DNA of 64,000 nt from Bacteroidota bacterium (lineage in GTDB: Bacteria > Bacteroidota > Bacteroidia > AKYH767-A > OLB10). This document shows, piece by piece, positions 17,966 to 25,344 of the stretch (the stretch's first letter is position 1; each line of letters opens with the position of its first letter). Position numbers and translations under genes: made by a program. The stretch lies in contig JADKFA010000045.1 in NCBI GenBank assembly GCA_016717725.1, positions 62,001 through 126,000 on the forward strand. Reading direction: 5' to 3'. Below the pieces are notes generated by a model. That model made no database searches and was not told the origin of the DNA. It saw nothing but the letters and a program-made list of their open reading frames with translations.

Positions 17966-19411
17966 TTATCCTACAGAACCTTCCAATGAGATAGCTAATA
18001 ATTTCTGAGCTTCCACTGCAAATTCCATCGGCAATTGATTAAACACTTCTTTGCAATAACCGTTCACGATAAGATTAACTGCATCTTCAGTAGAGATTCC
18101 ACGTTGGTTACAATAAAAAATTTGATCTTCTCCCACTTTACTTGTGGTAGCTTCGTGTTCAACCTTCGCCGTTTTATTTCCCACTTCAATATAAGGGAAC
18201 GTATGCGCGCCACATTTATCGCCGATGAGTAAAGAATCGCACTGCGAAAAATTACGAGCGTGCTCTGCTTTCTTTCCGATGCGAACTAATCCACGATAAG
18301 AATTTTGACTCTTACCACAAGATATTCCTTTCGAGATAATAATACTTTTCGTTTTCTTTCCGAGATGAATCATCTTCGTTCCGGTATCTGCTTGTTGCAT
18401 ATTATTGGTTACTGCAACTGAATAAAATTCACCTACTGAATAATCTCCCTTTAAAATTACGCTCGGATATTTCCACGTGATTGCAGATCCAGTTTCTACT
18501 TGTGTCCAGGAAATTTTTGCACGATCACCCATACAAATTCCACGCTTCGTTACGAAATTATAGATACCACCTTTTCCATTTTTATCTCCAGGATACCAAT
18601 TCTGCACGGTGCTATACTTCACAGTAGCATCGGTATGTGAAACAATTTCCACAATCGCAGCATGCAATTGATTCTCGTCACGCATAGGTGCAGTACAACC
18701 TTCGAGGTAACTCACAAAAGAACCTTCTTCGGCGATGATCAATGTACGTTCAAATTGACCCGTGCCAGCGCTATTGATTCGGAAATATGTACTTAACTCC
18801 ATCGGACAACGTACTCCTTTCGGAATATAGCAAAACGACCCATCACTAAACACTGCGCTATTCAATGCTGCATAAAAATTATCGGTATGTGGTACAACAG
18901 AGCCCAAATATTTTTTTATTAATTCGGGATGATCGTGAACTGCTTCGGAGAACGAACAAAAAATAATTCCAAGCTCTCCTAATGTTTCACGAAATGTTGT
19001 TTTCACGGAGACACTATCGATGACAGCATCTACGGCTACACCGGCGAGGCGTTGTTGTTCGATGAGTGAAATTCCTAATTTATCAAACGTTGCTTTTATT
19101 TCCGGATCCAATTCATCCAAACTGTTCAAGGTTGGTTTCTTCTTCGGAGCAGAATAATAAATGATTTCTTGAAAATCAATTTTTGGATAATGCACATTTG
19201 CCCAAGTAGGTTCTTCCAACGTAAGCCAATGACGAAAAGCTTTCAGTCGCCACTCTAGTAACCACTCGGGTTCATTCTTCTTTGCAGAAATAAATCGAAC
19301 GGTAGACTCATCCAATCCTTTCGGTGCATTATCACTTTCGATATTACTTACAAAACCGTATTTGTACTCGGAGTTGGTTACTTCGTCTAATATTTTTAAG
19401 TCTTCTGACAT
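17966..19411 (-). CDS. sufB: SufB scaffold subunit
   Basis: 481 residues, the standard SufB length. Features of the family core include CYIPKGVRCPMELSTYFRI, CDSLLIGDKCGAHTFPYIEV and EHEATTSKVGEDQIFYCNQR, which contain the cysteines and the glutamate used for cluster assembly. It receives sulfur from SufE and partners SufD and SufC. It starts 49 bases downstream of sufA in the same operon. Confidence 0.97.
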   Translation of the reverse strand: MSEDLKILDEVTNSEYKYGFVSNIESDNAPKGLDESTVRFISAKKNEPEWLLEWRLKAFRHWLTLEEPTWANVHYPKIDFQEIIYYSAPKKKPTLNSLDELDPEIKATFDKLGISLIEQQRLAGVAVDAVIDSVSVKTTFRETLGELGIIFCSFSEAVHDHPELIKKYLGSVVPHTDNFYAALNSAVFSDGSFCYIPKGVRCPMELSTYFRINSAGTGQFERTLIIAEEGSFVSYLEGCTAPMRDENQLHAAIVEIVSHTDATVKYSTVQNWYPGDKNGKGGIYNFVTKRGICMGDRAKISWTQVETGSAITWKYPSVILKGDYSVGEFYSVAVTNNMQQADTGTKMIHLGKKTKSIIISKGISCGKSQNSYRGLVRIGKKAEHARNFSQCDSLLIGDKCGAHTFPYIEVGNKTAKVEHEATTSKVGEDQIFYCNQRGISTEDAVNLIVNGYCKEVFNQLPMEFAVEAQKLLAISLEGSVG

Positions 19412-19460
19412 AATTTTTCTTTAGTGGAGAACGCTTCTTAAGCTTTATAATCTCTAATTC

Positions 19461-19787
19461 TTAAACGGCAAAAGATTCACCGCAACCGCAAGTGCGCGAT
19501 GCGTTAGGGTTGATGAATTGAAAACCTTTTCCGTTAAGACCATCGCTAAAATCGAGCTGTGTTCCTACGAGGTAGAGAAAGCTCTTCTTATCACAAACGA
19601 TTTTCACGCCTTTATCTTCAAACAGTTTATCGTCGGGTTTCAGCTCATGATCGAACTCAAGGCTATAGCTGAGTCCGGAGCAACCTCCACCTGCCACTCC
19701 TACACGGATAAAAGATTCGGTAGGATGGCTTTCTTTCGCCATTAATTCAAGGGCTCTTTCTTTAGCTTTTTCTGTGACTGTAATCAT
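19461..19787 (-). CDS. sufA: A-type iron-sulfur carrier SufA/IscA
   Basis: 108 residues. The three cluster-binding cysteines of A-type carriers are present: C36 (AGGGCSGLSY), C100 and C102 (RTCGCGESF). It takes clusters from SufBCD to target apoproteins. It is the first gene of the suf operon. A perfect TAnnTTTG element (TACCTTTG) and an iron-box-like inverted repeat lie just upstream, so the operon probably responds to iron. Confidence 0.93.
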   Translation of the reverse strand: MITVTEKAKERALELMAKESHPTESFIRVGVAGGGCSGLSYSLEFDHELKPDDKLFEDKGVKIVCDKKSFLYLVGTQLDFSDGLNGKGFQFINPNASRTCGCGESFAV

Positions 19788-19804
19788 GGGTTTTTCTCTT
19801 CCTG

Positions 19805-19812
19805 CAAAGGTA
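19805..19812 (-). promoter_or_regulatory. -7 element of the suf operon promoter
   Basis: Read on the minus strand, TACCTTTG matches the Bacteroidota TAnnTTTG consensus exactly. It lies 18-25 bases upstream of the sufA start. The putative iron box covers the spacer and -33 region. Confidence 0.6.
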
Positions 19813-19825
19813 CGGCGAAATCGCT

Positions 19826-19846
19826 TATTTAGAACAATTCTAAGGT
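19826..19846 (-). promoter_or_regulatory. Fur-like operator upstream of suf
   Basis: The + strand contains TTTAGAA-caa-TTCTAAG, an inverted repeat with six-base perfect arms (TTAGAA/TTCTAA). Aligned without gaps to the perfect repeat at 33085-33105 it matches at 16 of 21 positions. Both overlap a -7 element in the same geometry. A Fur-family repressor site is inferred from the 7-1-7-like layout and the iron-related genes behind it; the regulator itself is not in the window. Confidence 0.5.
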
Positions 19847-20167
19847 GGAAAAGTTTTTTTTGTTGGGATTGCTTCTTTCCTATTGTTTATCAGCAGTTTA
19901 TGTTAGCTGCTGGCTGCTAGCTGCTAGCTGCTAGATTTTTTTTAGCTGCTCTTAGAGACACTGGAGGTCACTAAGTACACTAAAGTTTAATCTCTTGTGA
20001 TCTTTTGTGTCCTCTAGTGCCTTTTGCGTTAAAAAAAATTATCCACGTTACAAATACTATACATCAACAAGAACATTGAAGCCAGAAGCTAGCAGCCAGA
20101 AGCTTTCGACATATAATTTACGAAGCACTGATGAACTTAAAACAAAAATTTCTATAAGAACTAAATT
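19847..20167. repeat. intergenic region with TAGCTGCT repeats
   Basis: No gene. TGCTAGCTGCTAGCTGCTAG and related words occupy about 19903-19950; a mirrored AAGCCAGAAGCTAGCAGCC string occurs near 20080-20105. The same vocabulary returns at 23036-23190 behind thiL. Confidence 0.6.
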
Positions 20168-20830
20168 CTACAACACCGCTTCCAAAATATAGAGAAACAA
20201 TCCAGCTAAAGCTGCGGAAATAGGTATAGTAAGCACCCATGCCCAAACCAATTGTAGAGTTACTCCCCAACGTACAGCAGAAATTCTTTTGGTGAGTCCT
20301 ACTCCAACGATAGATCCGGTGATGGTATGCGTTGTGCTTACCGGAATTTTAAAATGCTGTGCTCCAAAGAGAGTAAGTGCTCCTGCTGTTTCGGCAGAGA
20401 ACCCTTCGAAGGGAGTGAGTTTCGTTACTTTTTGGCCCATCGTTTTTACAATTTTCCATCCACCTATCATCGTACCTAAAGCAATAGCCGAATAACAAGC
20501 CAATGGAACCCATCCTGGTAATTCATGCATATCAGCAATCACATGCTGACTTATCATAGCAGCTGCAATAATTCCCATTACTTTTTGCGCATCGTTTCCA
20601 CCGTGTCCTAATGAATAAGCAGCGGAAGAAAGTAATTGTAATCGCCGAAAGATGCGATCTACTCTCGATGGATTTGAATTTTTTGCAACATGCAATGTGA
20701 TCACGGAAATAAAGTATGACATAATCATTCCCAAGACGGGAGCTAAAACAATAAAATAAACCGTAGGCATAATTTTATCATACTGAACAGCATCAAAAAC
20801 CTCCGGCATGTGCAATACCAGCTCCAGCAA
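20168..20830 (-). CDS. pit: PiT inorganic phosphate transporter, C-terminal part (frameshifted)
   Basis: About 215 residues continue the PiT protein begun at 21158, in another frame. They carry the second PiT repeat signature (SLGHGGNDAQKVMG) and the SVSTTHTITGSIVG-type block (here PVSTTHTITGSIVGVG), with about five to six membrane segments. The first ~11 residues of the open frame (MLELVLHMPEV) are an artefact of the shift; the true sequence joins at GFDAVQYDKIM. With one T fewer in the T5 run (A5 on the + strand at 20795-20799) the two parts form one ~330-residue transporter. PiT proteins carry phosphate with H+ or metal-phosphate into the cytoplasm. Confidence 0.88.
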   Translation of the reverse strand: MLELVLHMPEVFDAVQYDKIMPTVYFIVLAPVLGMIMSYFISVITLHVAKNSNPSRVDRIFRRLQLLSSAAYSLGHGGNDAQKVMGIIAAAMISQHVIADMHELPGWVPLACYSAIALGTMIGGWKIVKTMGQKVTKLTPFEGFSAETAGALTLFGAQHFKIPVSTTHTITGSIVGVGLTKRISAVRWGVTLQLVWAWVLTIPISAALAGLFLYILEAVL

Positions 20831-21158
20831 ATCCGCCTATCAAAGTATGGGAAGAGCTAGAAGGAATTCCATACCACCATGTAAGCAAGTTCCAAAAAAT
20901 AGAAGCGAGCAATCCAGCCATCACCACGATAAGCGTTATATTTTCTGGTCGAACAGTTTTTGCAACAGTATCAGCAACTTTTAATTCAAAAATCCAATAC
21001 GCAATAAAATTAAACAACGCAGCCCACACTACAGCGGCGGCTGGACTTAAAACTTGCGTTGAAACAACGGTAGCGATGGAATTCGCAGCGTCATGAAAGC
21101 CATTGATAAAATCAAATATCAAAGCCATGACAATAACAATAATAAGCATGTTTTCCAT
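20793..21158 (-). CDS. pit: PiT inorganic phosphate transporter, N-terminal part (frameshifted)
   Basis: 121 residues with the first PiT signature (DFINGFHDAANSIATVVS) and the SSSHTLIGGFAGAG block, then a premature stop right after AHAGGF. The reading resumes in the other frame as FDAVQYDKIM. The DUF47 gene begins upstream and ends 8 bases before this start, the usual partner arrangement. If the extra T is real, the transporter is truncated after about three to four membrane segments and non-functional. Confidence 0.88.
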   Translation of the reverse strand: MENMLIIVIVMALIFDFINGFHDAANSIATVVSTQVLSPAAAVVWAALFNFIAYWIFELKVADTVAKTVRPENITLIVVMAGLLASIFWNLLTWWYGIPSSSSHTLIGGFAGAGIAHAGGF

Positions 21159-21166
21159 ACGCCCGA

Positions 21167-21811
21167 CTATGCCATCTTTATAATGATGGATTCAATTACA
21201 TTGGCTGCATCTTCACTCTTATCAGTAGCCGTTTCGAGACCATGCAATATTTCTTTCTTCATAATAATTTTCACAGCATCTTTTTCATTGGCAAAAAGTG
21301 CAGCAACGGCATGATCAAAAATATCATCCGCATGATTCTCGATACTATTGATACGTACTAACGAAGCTGTGATATCGCGCATCTTATCCATGTTTTTCAA
21401 CTCCAAAACCGCCGACTTTAATTCCTGCGTACTTTGTTGAATCAATTCACATAATTTAACCATATCGCTATCGTATTCTTCAATCTTATAGAGTTCCATT
21501 CGCTTGGCAGAACCATGGATAAAATCTACCACATCATCAAAAGAAGTCACTAATCGATGAATATCTTCTCGATCGAAGGGCGTGATGAAATTTCTTCCCA
21601 GCTCCAAAAAGATCTCATGGGTGATTTCGTCGCCAACATGTTCTAACTGCTCGATCTTCCTAAACCAGCGTTGTCGCTCCGACTTTTCACATATAACAAG
21701 CTGATAAATAGCTTGTCCGCACTCATGCAAATTAGTAACCGCCTTATCAAAAAGGGGGAAGAATTTTCGATCTTGAGGAACGAAATACTTTAAGAATCCA
21801 AATGATGACAT
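21167..21811 (-). CDS. DUF47 (PhoU-like) phosphate transport regulator
   Basis: 214 residues from the ATG at 21811 (MSSFGFLKYFVPQDRKFFPLF). This start is preferred because family members begin this way; the in-frame ATG at 21925 would add an unrelated 38-residue leader. It is all-helical, PhoU-like, and binds metal clusters through Glu/Asp-rich helices (EQLEHVGDEITHE; SFDDVVDFIHG). The family is encoded next to PiT transporters, as here, and is thought to control them. Same operon as pit. Confidence 0.92.
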   Translation of the reverse strand: MSSFGFLKYFVPQDRKFFPLFDKAVTNLHECGQAIYQLVICEKSERQRWFRKIEQLEHVGDEITHEIFLELGRNFITPFDREDIHRLVTSFDDVVDFIHGSAKRMELYKIEEYDSDMVKLCELIQQSTQELKSAVLELKNMDKMRDITASLVRINSIENHADDIFDHAVAALFANEKDAVKIIMKKEILHGLETATDKSEDAANVIESIIIKMA

Positions 21812-21976
21812 AGTATAGAATTGAAGCGCTAAAGTAAAATAAATGTTAAGAAGGAGCCGATTTAACAATTTATTATTATTCACATCATTAAAAAAGTTTA
21901 TTCCATTGCCAGTCTGGCTGATCACCTTTTAGGACTGACGGATGTATCCCATTCATGGAAGATGATTTATAGAAAC

Positions 21977-21984
21977 TATCTTTG
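21977..21984 (+). promoter_or_regulatory. -7 element of thiL
   Basis: TATCTTTG matches TAnnTTTG and ends five bases before the ATG at 21989. A transcript starting from it would be nearly leaderless. It also argues against the earlier in-frame ATG at 21962, which would lie upstream of the promoter. Confidence 0.55.
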
Positions 21985-21988
21985 CATC

Positions 21989-23035
21989 ATGTTTGAGAAT
22001 AAAAACAACCGTACCGAATTAGAAACTTTAGGAGAATTCGGGCTTATCAATCATATAAAACAAAGTGTTACGTTACAAAATCCAGGAAGTTTAAGAGGAA
22101 TTGGTGATGATGCGGCGGTGATTGACAACGGACCAGGAAGAACGGTAGTCACCACAGATATGCTATTAGAAGGTGTACATTTTGATTTAACTTATTCGCC
22201 ATTAAAACATTTGGGATATAAAGCGGTGGTCGTTAATATTAGTGATATCTGTGCGATGAATGCTATTCCAACACAAATTGTTTGTGGCTTAGCACTATCG
22301 AATCGCTTTTCATTGGAAGCTGTGGAAGAGTTAATGTTAGGTGTAAAATTAGCTTGTGAAAGATATGGGGTTGATTTAGTTGGTGGCGATACTTGCTCAT
22401 CAAAAAGTGGATTAGTCATCAGCATCACTGCCATTGGGCATGCTAAGGAAGATGCATTAATTTACAGAGATGGTGCTAAGGAAAATGATTTGATTTGTGT
22501 GACAGGCGATTTAGGTGCAGCTTATATGGGATTACAATTATTGAATCGTGAGAAAAAAATATTTTTAGAAAATCCAGGCGCACAACCCGAATTAAAAGGA
22601 TACGATTATTTATTAGAGCGACAATTAAAACCGGAAGCTCGTTTAGATATCATTCAACGTTTCGAAACATGGTTTATTAAGCCAAGTAGTATGATCGATA
22701 TTTCAGATGGACTTGCTTCTGAGTTGATGCATTTATGTACGCAATCGAAAACAGGTTGCCAGATTTATGAAGAAAAAATTCCAATCGACCATTTAACTTC
22801 AGAGCTTGGAAGAGAACTAGGATTGGATCCAACGGTGGCTGCATTAAATGGCGGTGAAGATTATGAATTACTCTTTACGCTTTCACTTGCGGAATATGAA
22901 AAGATAAAAGATAGAGCAGCAATTAGCATCATTGGTCATATGACGGCACCGGAGGCAGGTTATCGTTTTGTTGATCGTCAACAAAATGTGCATGAGTTGA
23001 AAGCACAAGGATGGGATGTTGACGTTGAGCTCTAG
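21989..23035 (+). CDS. thiL: thiamine-monophosphate kinase ThiL
   Basis: 348 residues from the ATG at 21989. ThiL phosphorylates thiamine monophosphate to thiamine diphosphate, the last step of vitamin B1 cofactor synthesis. It has the AIR-synthase-like fold: metal-binding GIGDDAAVI near the start, TTDMLLEGVHFD, VGGDTCSS and the C-terminal GGEDYELLFT block. It stands alone, divergent from the DUF47/pit pair; no other thi genes and no TPP riboswitch were seen nearby. Confidence 0.95.
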   Translation: MFENKNNRTELETLGEFGLINHIKQSVTLQNPGSLRGIGDDAAVIDNGPGRTVVTTDMLLEGVHFDLTYSPLKHLGYKAVVVNISDICAMNAIPTQIVCGLALSNRFSLEAVEELMLGVKLACERYGVDLVGGDTCSSKSGLVISITAIGHAKEDALIYRDGAKENDLICVTGDLGAAYMGLQLLNREKKIFLENPGAQPELKGYDYLLERQLKPEARLDIIQRFETWFIKPSSMIDISDGLASELMHLCTQSKTGCQIYEEKIPIDHLTSELGRELGLDPTVAALNGGEDYELLFTLSLAEYEKIKDRAAISIIGHMTAPEAGYRFVDRQQNVHELKAQGWDVDVEL

Positions 23036-23190
23036 CGGTGTTGGCGTGCTGGATGCTGGATACTAGAGCTGTTTCTTGCTAAATGTGGGAATGCGGAAGC
23101 TAGATGCTGGATGCAGAAGTTAGAAGCGCGAGGCTTAGAATTAGAAGCTAGCGAGATAGAGTCGAGAATCTAGAATCTAGAAGCGGAGTG
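23036..23190. repeat. GAAGCTAGATGCTGGATGC word repeats behind thiL
   Basis: Degenerate repeats of GCTGGATGCTGGATAC, GAAGCTAGATGC, TTAGAAGC and GAATCTAGAATCTAGAAGC. Same vocabulary as 19903-19950 and 20080-20105, in both orientations. Confidence 0.65.
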
Positions 23191-23238
23191 ATTAATAAAT
23201 TTATTGAATAATAATTAAGTCAAAAATAAATACAATCA

Positions 23239-24342
23239 ATGCGTATTGCTATCACGGGTACAAGAGGAATTCCAAATAACTATGGGGGGTTTGAGCAATG
23301 CGCGGAAAATTTAGCGGTATTACTTGTGAAAGCCGGACACGAAGTAAGTGTATATAGTCCCGATTATCATGAGTATGATAAAGATGAATTTCATGGTGTA
23401 AAAATTATCAAGCAATGGAATCCCGAAAAGCAAATAGGAACCGTTGGGAATTTTATTTATGATTACAAATGCATGCGTCATGCGATAAAATCAGAATGCG
23501 ACATTTTGTTGGTTCTAGGATATACTACCGCATCCCTATTTTTTCCATTCTTACGAAAACGTAAAAGCATTTTGGTCACCAATATGGATGGACTTGAATG
23601 GAAACGGGATAAGTGGAATGATCTGGTAAAAAAATTAGCTAAGTGGTTTGAGTCATTGGGTGCACGGTATAGCGATCATTTGATTAGCGACAATGGTGAA
23701 ATCAAAAATTATTTACAACGTGAATATAAACTTGATTCTACTTTCATTGCTTATGGTGCAGAGATTTTCAATTCACCAAACGAAACTGTACTAAGTTCTT
23801 ATGGTGTAGAAGCAATGCAATATGATTTATTGGTGGCTCGATTAGAAAAAGAAAACAACATTGAAATTACATTGGATGGTATTGTATTATCTGGAGAAAA
23901 AATCCCTTTCTTAGTCATTGGAAAACATCATACTCCTTACGGTGAATACCTGAAAGAGAAATATAAATCAAGTTCTCATATTCGTTTTATGGGTGGGATT
24001 TACAATCAAGATCATTTAAATAATCTTCGTTATTTTGGTCGGTATTATTTTCATGGACATTCTGTTGGTGGCACAAATCCATCATTGTTAGAGGCAATGG
24101 CTTCTAGTGCATACATCATTTCGCACGACAATTTATTTAACCGAAATGTATTAGGTGATCAGGCATGGTATTATGATTCACCCGAGGCAATAGCCTCTCT
24201 TTTGGAAAATAAAGCCAAGTTAGAATCAACTAGAACATTATACATTCATACTCAACTCGAGAAAATAAAAAGAGAATACAATTGGCAAAAAATAGCTGAC
24301 CAGTATGAAAATGTTTTTAAAGAAGTGTTAAAGAATCGTTGA
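23239..24342 (+). CDS. glycosyltransferase family 1/4 with DUF1972 N-terminal domain
   Basis: 367 residues. The N-terminus (ITGTRGIPNNYGGFEQCAENLA) is the DUF1972 domain of rhamnosyl/galactosyl-type transferases; the second half has the GT4-like donor site region FHGHSVGGTNPSLLEAMAS. It is cytoplasmic with a GT-B fold and transfers a sugar from a nucleotide donor, probably in exopolysaccharide or lipopolysaccharide synthesis. Donor and acceptor cannot be told. It stands alone between repeat-rich intergenic stretches. Confidence 0.9.
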   Translation: MRIAITGTRGIPNNYGGFEQCAENLAVLLVKAGHEVSVYSPDYHEYDKDEFHGVKIIKQWNPEKQIGTVGNFIYDYKCMRHAIKSECDILLVLGYTTASLFFPFLRKRKSILVTNMDGLEWKRDKWNDLVKKLAKWFESLGARYSDHLISDNGEIKNYLQREYKLDSTFIAYGAEIFNSPNETVLSSYGVEAMQYDLLVARLEKENNIEITLDGIVLSGEKIPFLVIGKHHTPYGEYLKEKYKSSSHIRFMGGIYNQDHLNNLRYFGRYYFHGHSVGGTNPSLLEAMASSAYIISHDNLFNRNVLGDQAWYYDSPEAIASLLENKAKLESTRTLYIHTQLEKIKREYNWQKIADQYENVFKEVLKNR

Positions 24343-24344
24343 TT

Positions 24345-24470
24345 TATCTTCTTCGCAAAAATTTCTCGCAAAGCCGCTAAGTCGCAAAGTTTCTATTCGC
24401 TTTTCTCTTCGCATTTCATTTCGCTTAAATTTCTCGCAGAGGCCGAAGAAGCCGCTAAGCCATTCGGTTG
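24345..24470. repeat. TTCTCGCAAAGCCGCTAAG word-repeat mosaic
   Basis: Another member of the GCGCTAAG family: TTTCTCGCAAAGCCGCTAAG, TCGCAAAGTTTCT, TCTCTTCGCATTTC, AAGCCGCTAAGCC. It begins directly behind the glycosyltransferase stop codon. Confidence 0.65.
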
Positions 24471-24698
24471 CATTATTCAGTACTTAATTTTCACGCTCTC
24501 CAAGGATTGTTCCTGATAACAATATTTTATGTAATTAAGGTCTACTTAATAAGTAATAAGAATTTGATTTATTATAACATTAAATATTCCTTTCAAGTAC
24601 GTTCGTGCAATCAAAATAGTAAAATTTAAAATAATTCCGTGCACCATACTTTATATTTTATCGGGATATTATTGAAATTAATCCATTAAATTTTAGAT

Positions 24699-24743
24699 CA
24701 CGTCGTCTTAGAGACAGGTATGACCTGCCTCTAAGACGACGTG
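24699..24743. terminator. long hairpin 1 (21-bp arms)
   Basis: Arms 24699-24719 and 24723-24743 are complementary at 20 of 21 positions with a three-base loop. The inner part reads GAGACAGGTATGACCTGCCTC. It lies between convergent genes and could serve as a bidirectional terminator or be a mobile palindromic repeat. Confidence 0.75.
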
Positions 24744-24762
24744 TTATTTATAGAGAGAGAAT

Positions 24763-24798
24763 CCTTGTTGAGACAAGGCATGCCTTGTCTCAACAAGG
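24763..24798. terminator. perfect 36-bp palindrome (hairpin 2)
   Basis: Perfectly self-complementary; centre GAGACAAGGCATGCCTTGTC. It shares the GAGAC...GTCTC design with hairpin 1, twenty bases upstream. Same position between convergent genes. Confidence 0.8.
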
Positions 24799-24851
24799 TC
24801 ATTGGAAAATAAATTGCGATGCTGCAAAATCGTTTACTTATTCAGCAAGCC

Positions 24852-25301
24852 CTAATTATATTCCATCAAATAAAGATCAAACCCAACTGCCCAATAATCT
24901 TTTACTTTCTCGATGAGTTCAAATCCTCCTTTTTCATAAAAGGTATAGGCATGTTGTGAAGTTCTCACTTTTATTTTCTTCACAGTCGGAATCGACTTTA
25001 AAATGTTAATTCGATGCTTCAACAAAATGGTTCCAACACCTTGGCGTTGAACCTGCGGGTGTAAAAAATCCCAACTTAACAAACCGATCGCACCATCATC
25101 TTTAAAATTTATTCCACCACAACCTACTATCTTTTCATCCAATTGCACCACAAAGTACTTCTCGATTTCATTATCCAAATAATAAATTAAATCATCTTCT
25201 TCCTCGGGTGAAAAAAAAGTAGGTGTATTCATTCGAAACAATTCAAGAACATTTTTTCTGTCATCTTGAACAAAGTCTCGAATGAATACACCTTCTAACA
25301 T
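24852..25301 (-). CDS. GNAT family N-acetyltransferase
   Basis: 149 residues with the GNAT fold: a beta4 strand (IGLLSWDFLHPQVQ) followed by the acetyl-CoA pyrophosphate loop QRQGVGTILLKH and the C-terminal FYEKGGFELIEKV. The acceptor (a small amine, a protein N-terminus or an antibiotic) cannot be inferred. It lies 43 bases downstream of the subtilase gene stop boundary region on the opposite side of a hairpin pair, on the same strand as that gene but reading away from it, so it has its own promoter. Confidence 0.88.
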   Translation of the reverse strand: MLEGVFIRDFVQDDRKNVLELFRMNTPTFFSPEEEDDLIYYLDNEIEKYFVVQLDEKIVGCGGINFKDDGAIGLLSWDFLHPQVQRQGVGTILLKHRINILKSIPTVKKIKVRTSQHAYTFYEKGGFELIEKVKDYWAVGFDLYLMEYN

Positions 25302-25344
25302 TTATAAAACACTATTTTATAAATTATCTATACGCTAGATTAAT

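Noticed and set aside
20007..20192. 61-codon open frame behind the pit gene
   Set aside because: It lies on repeat words and overlaps the pit 3' end; no support.
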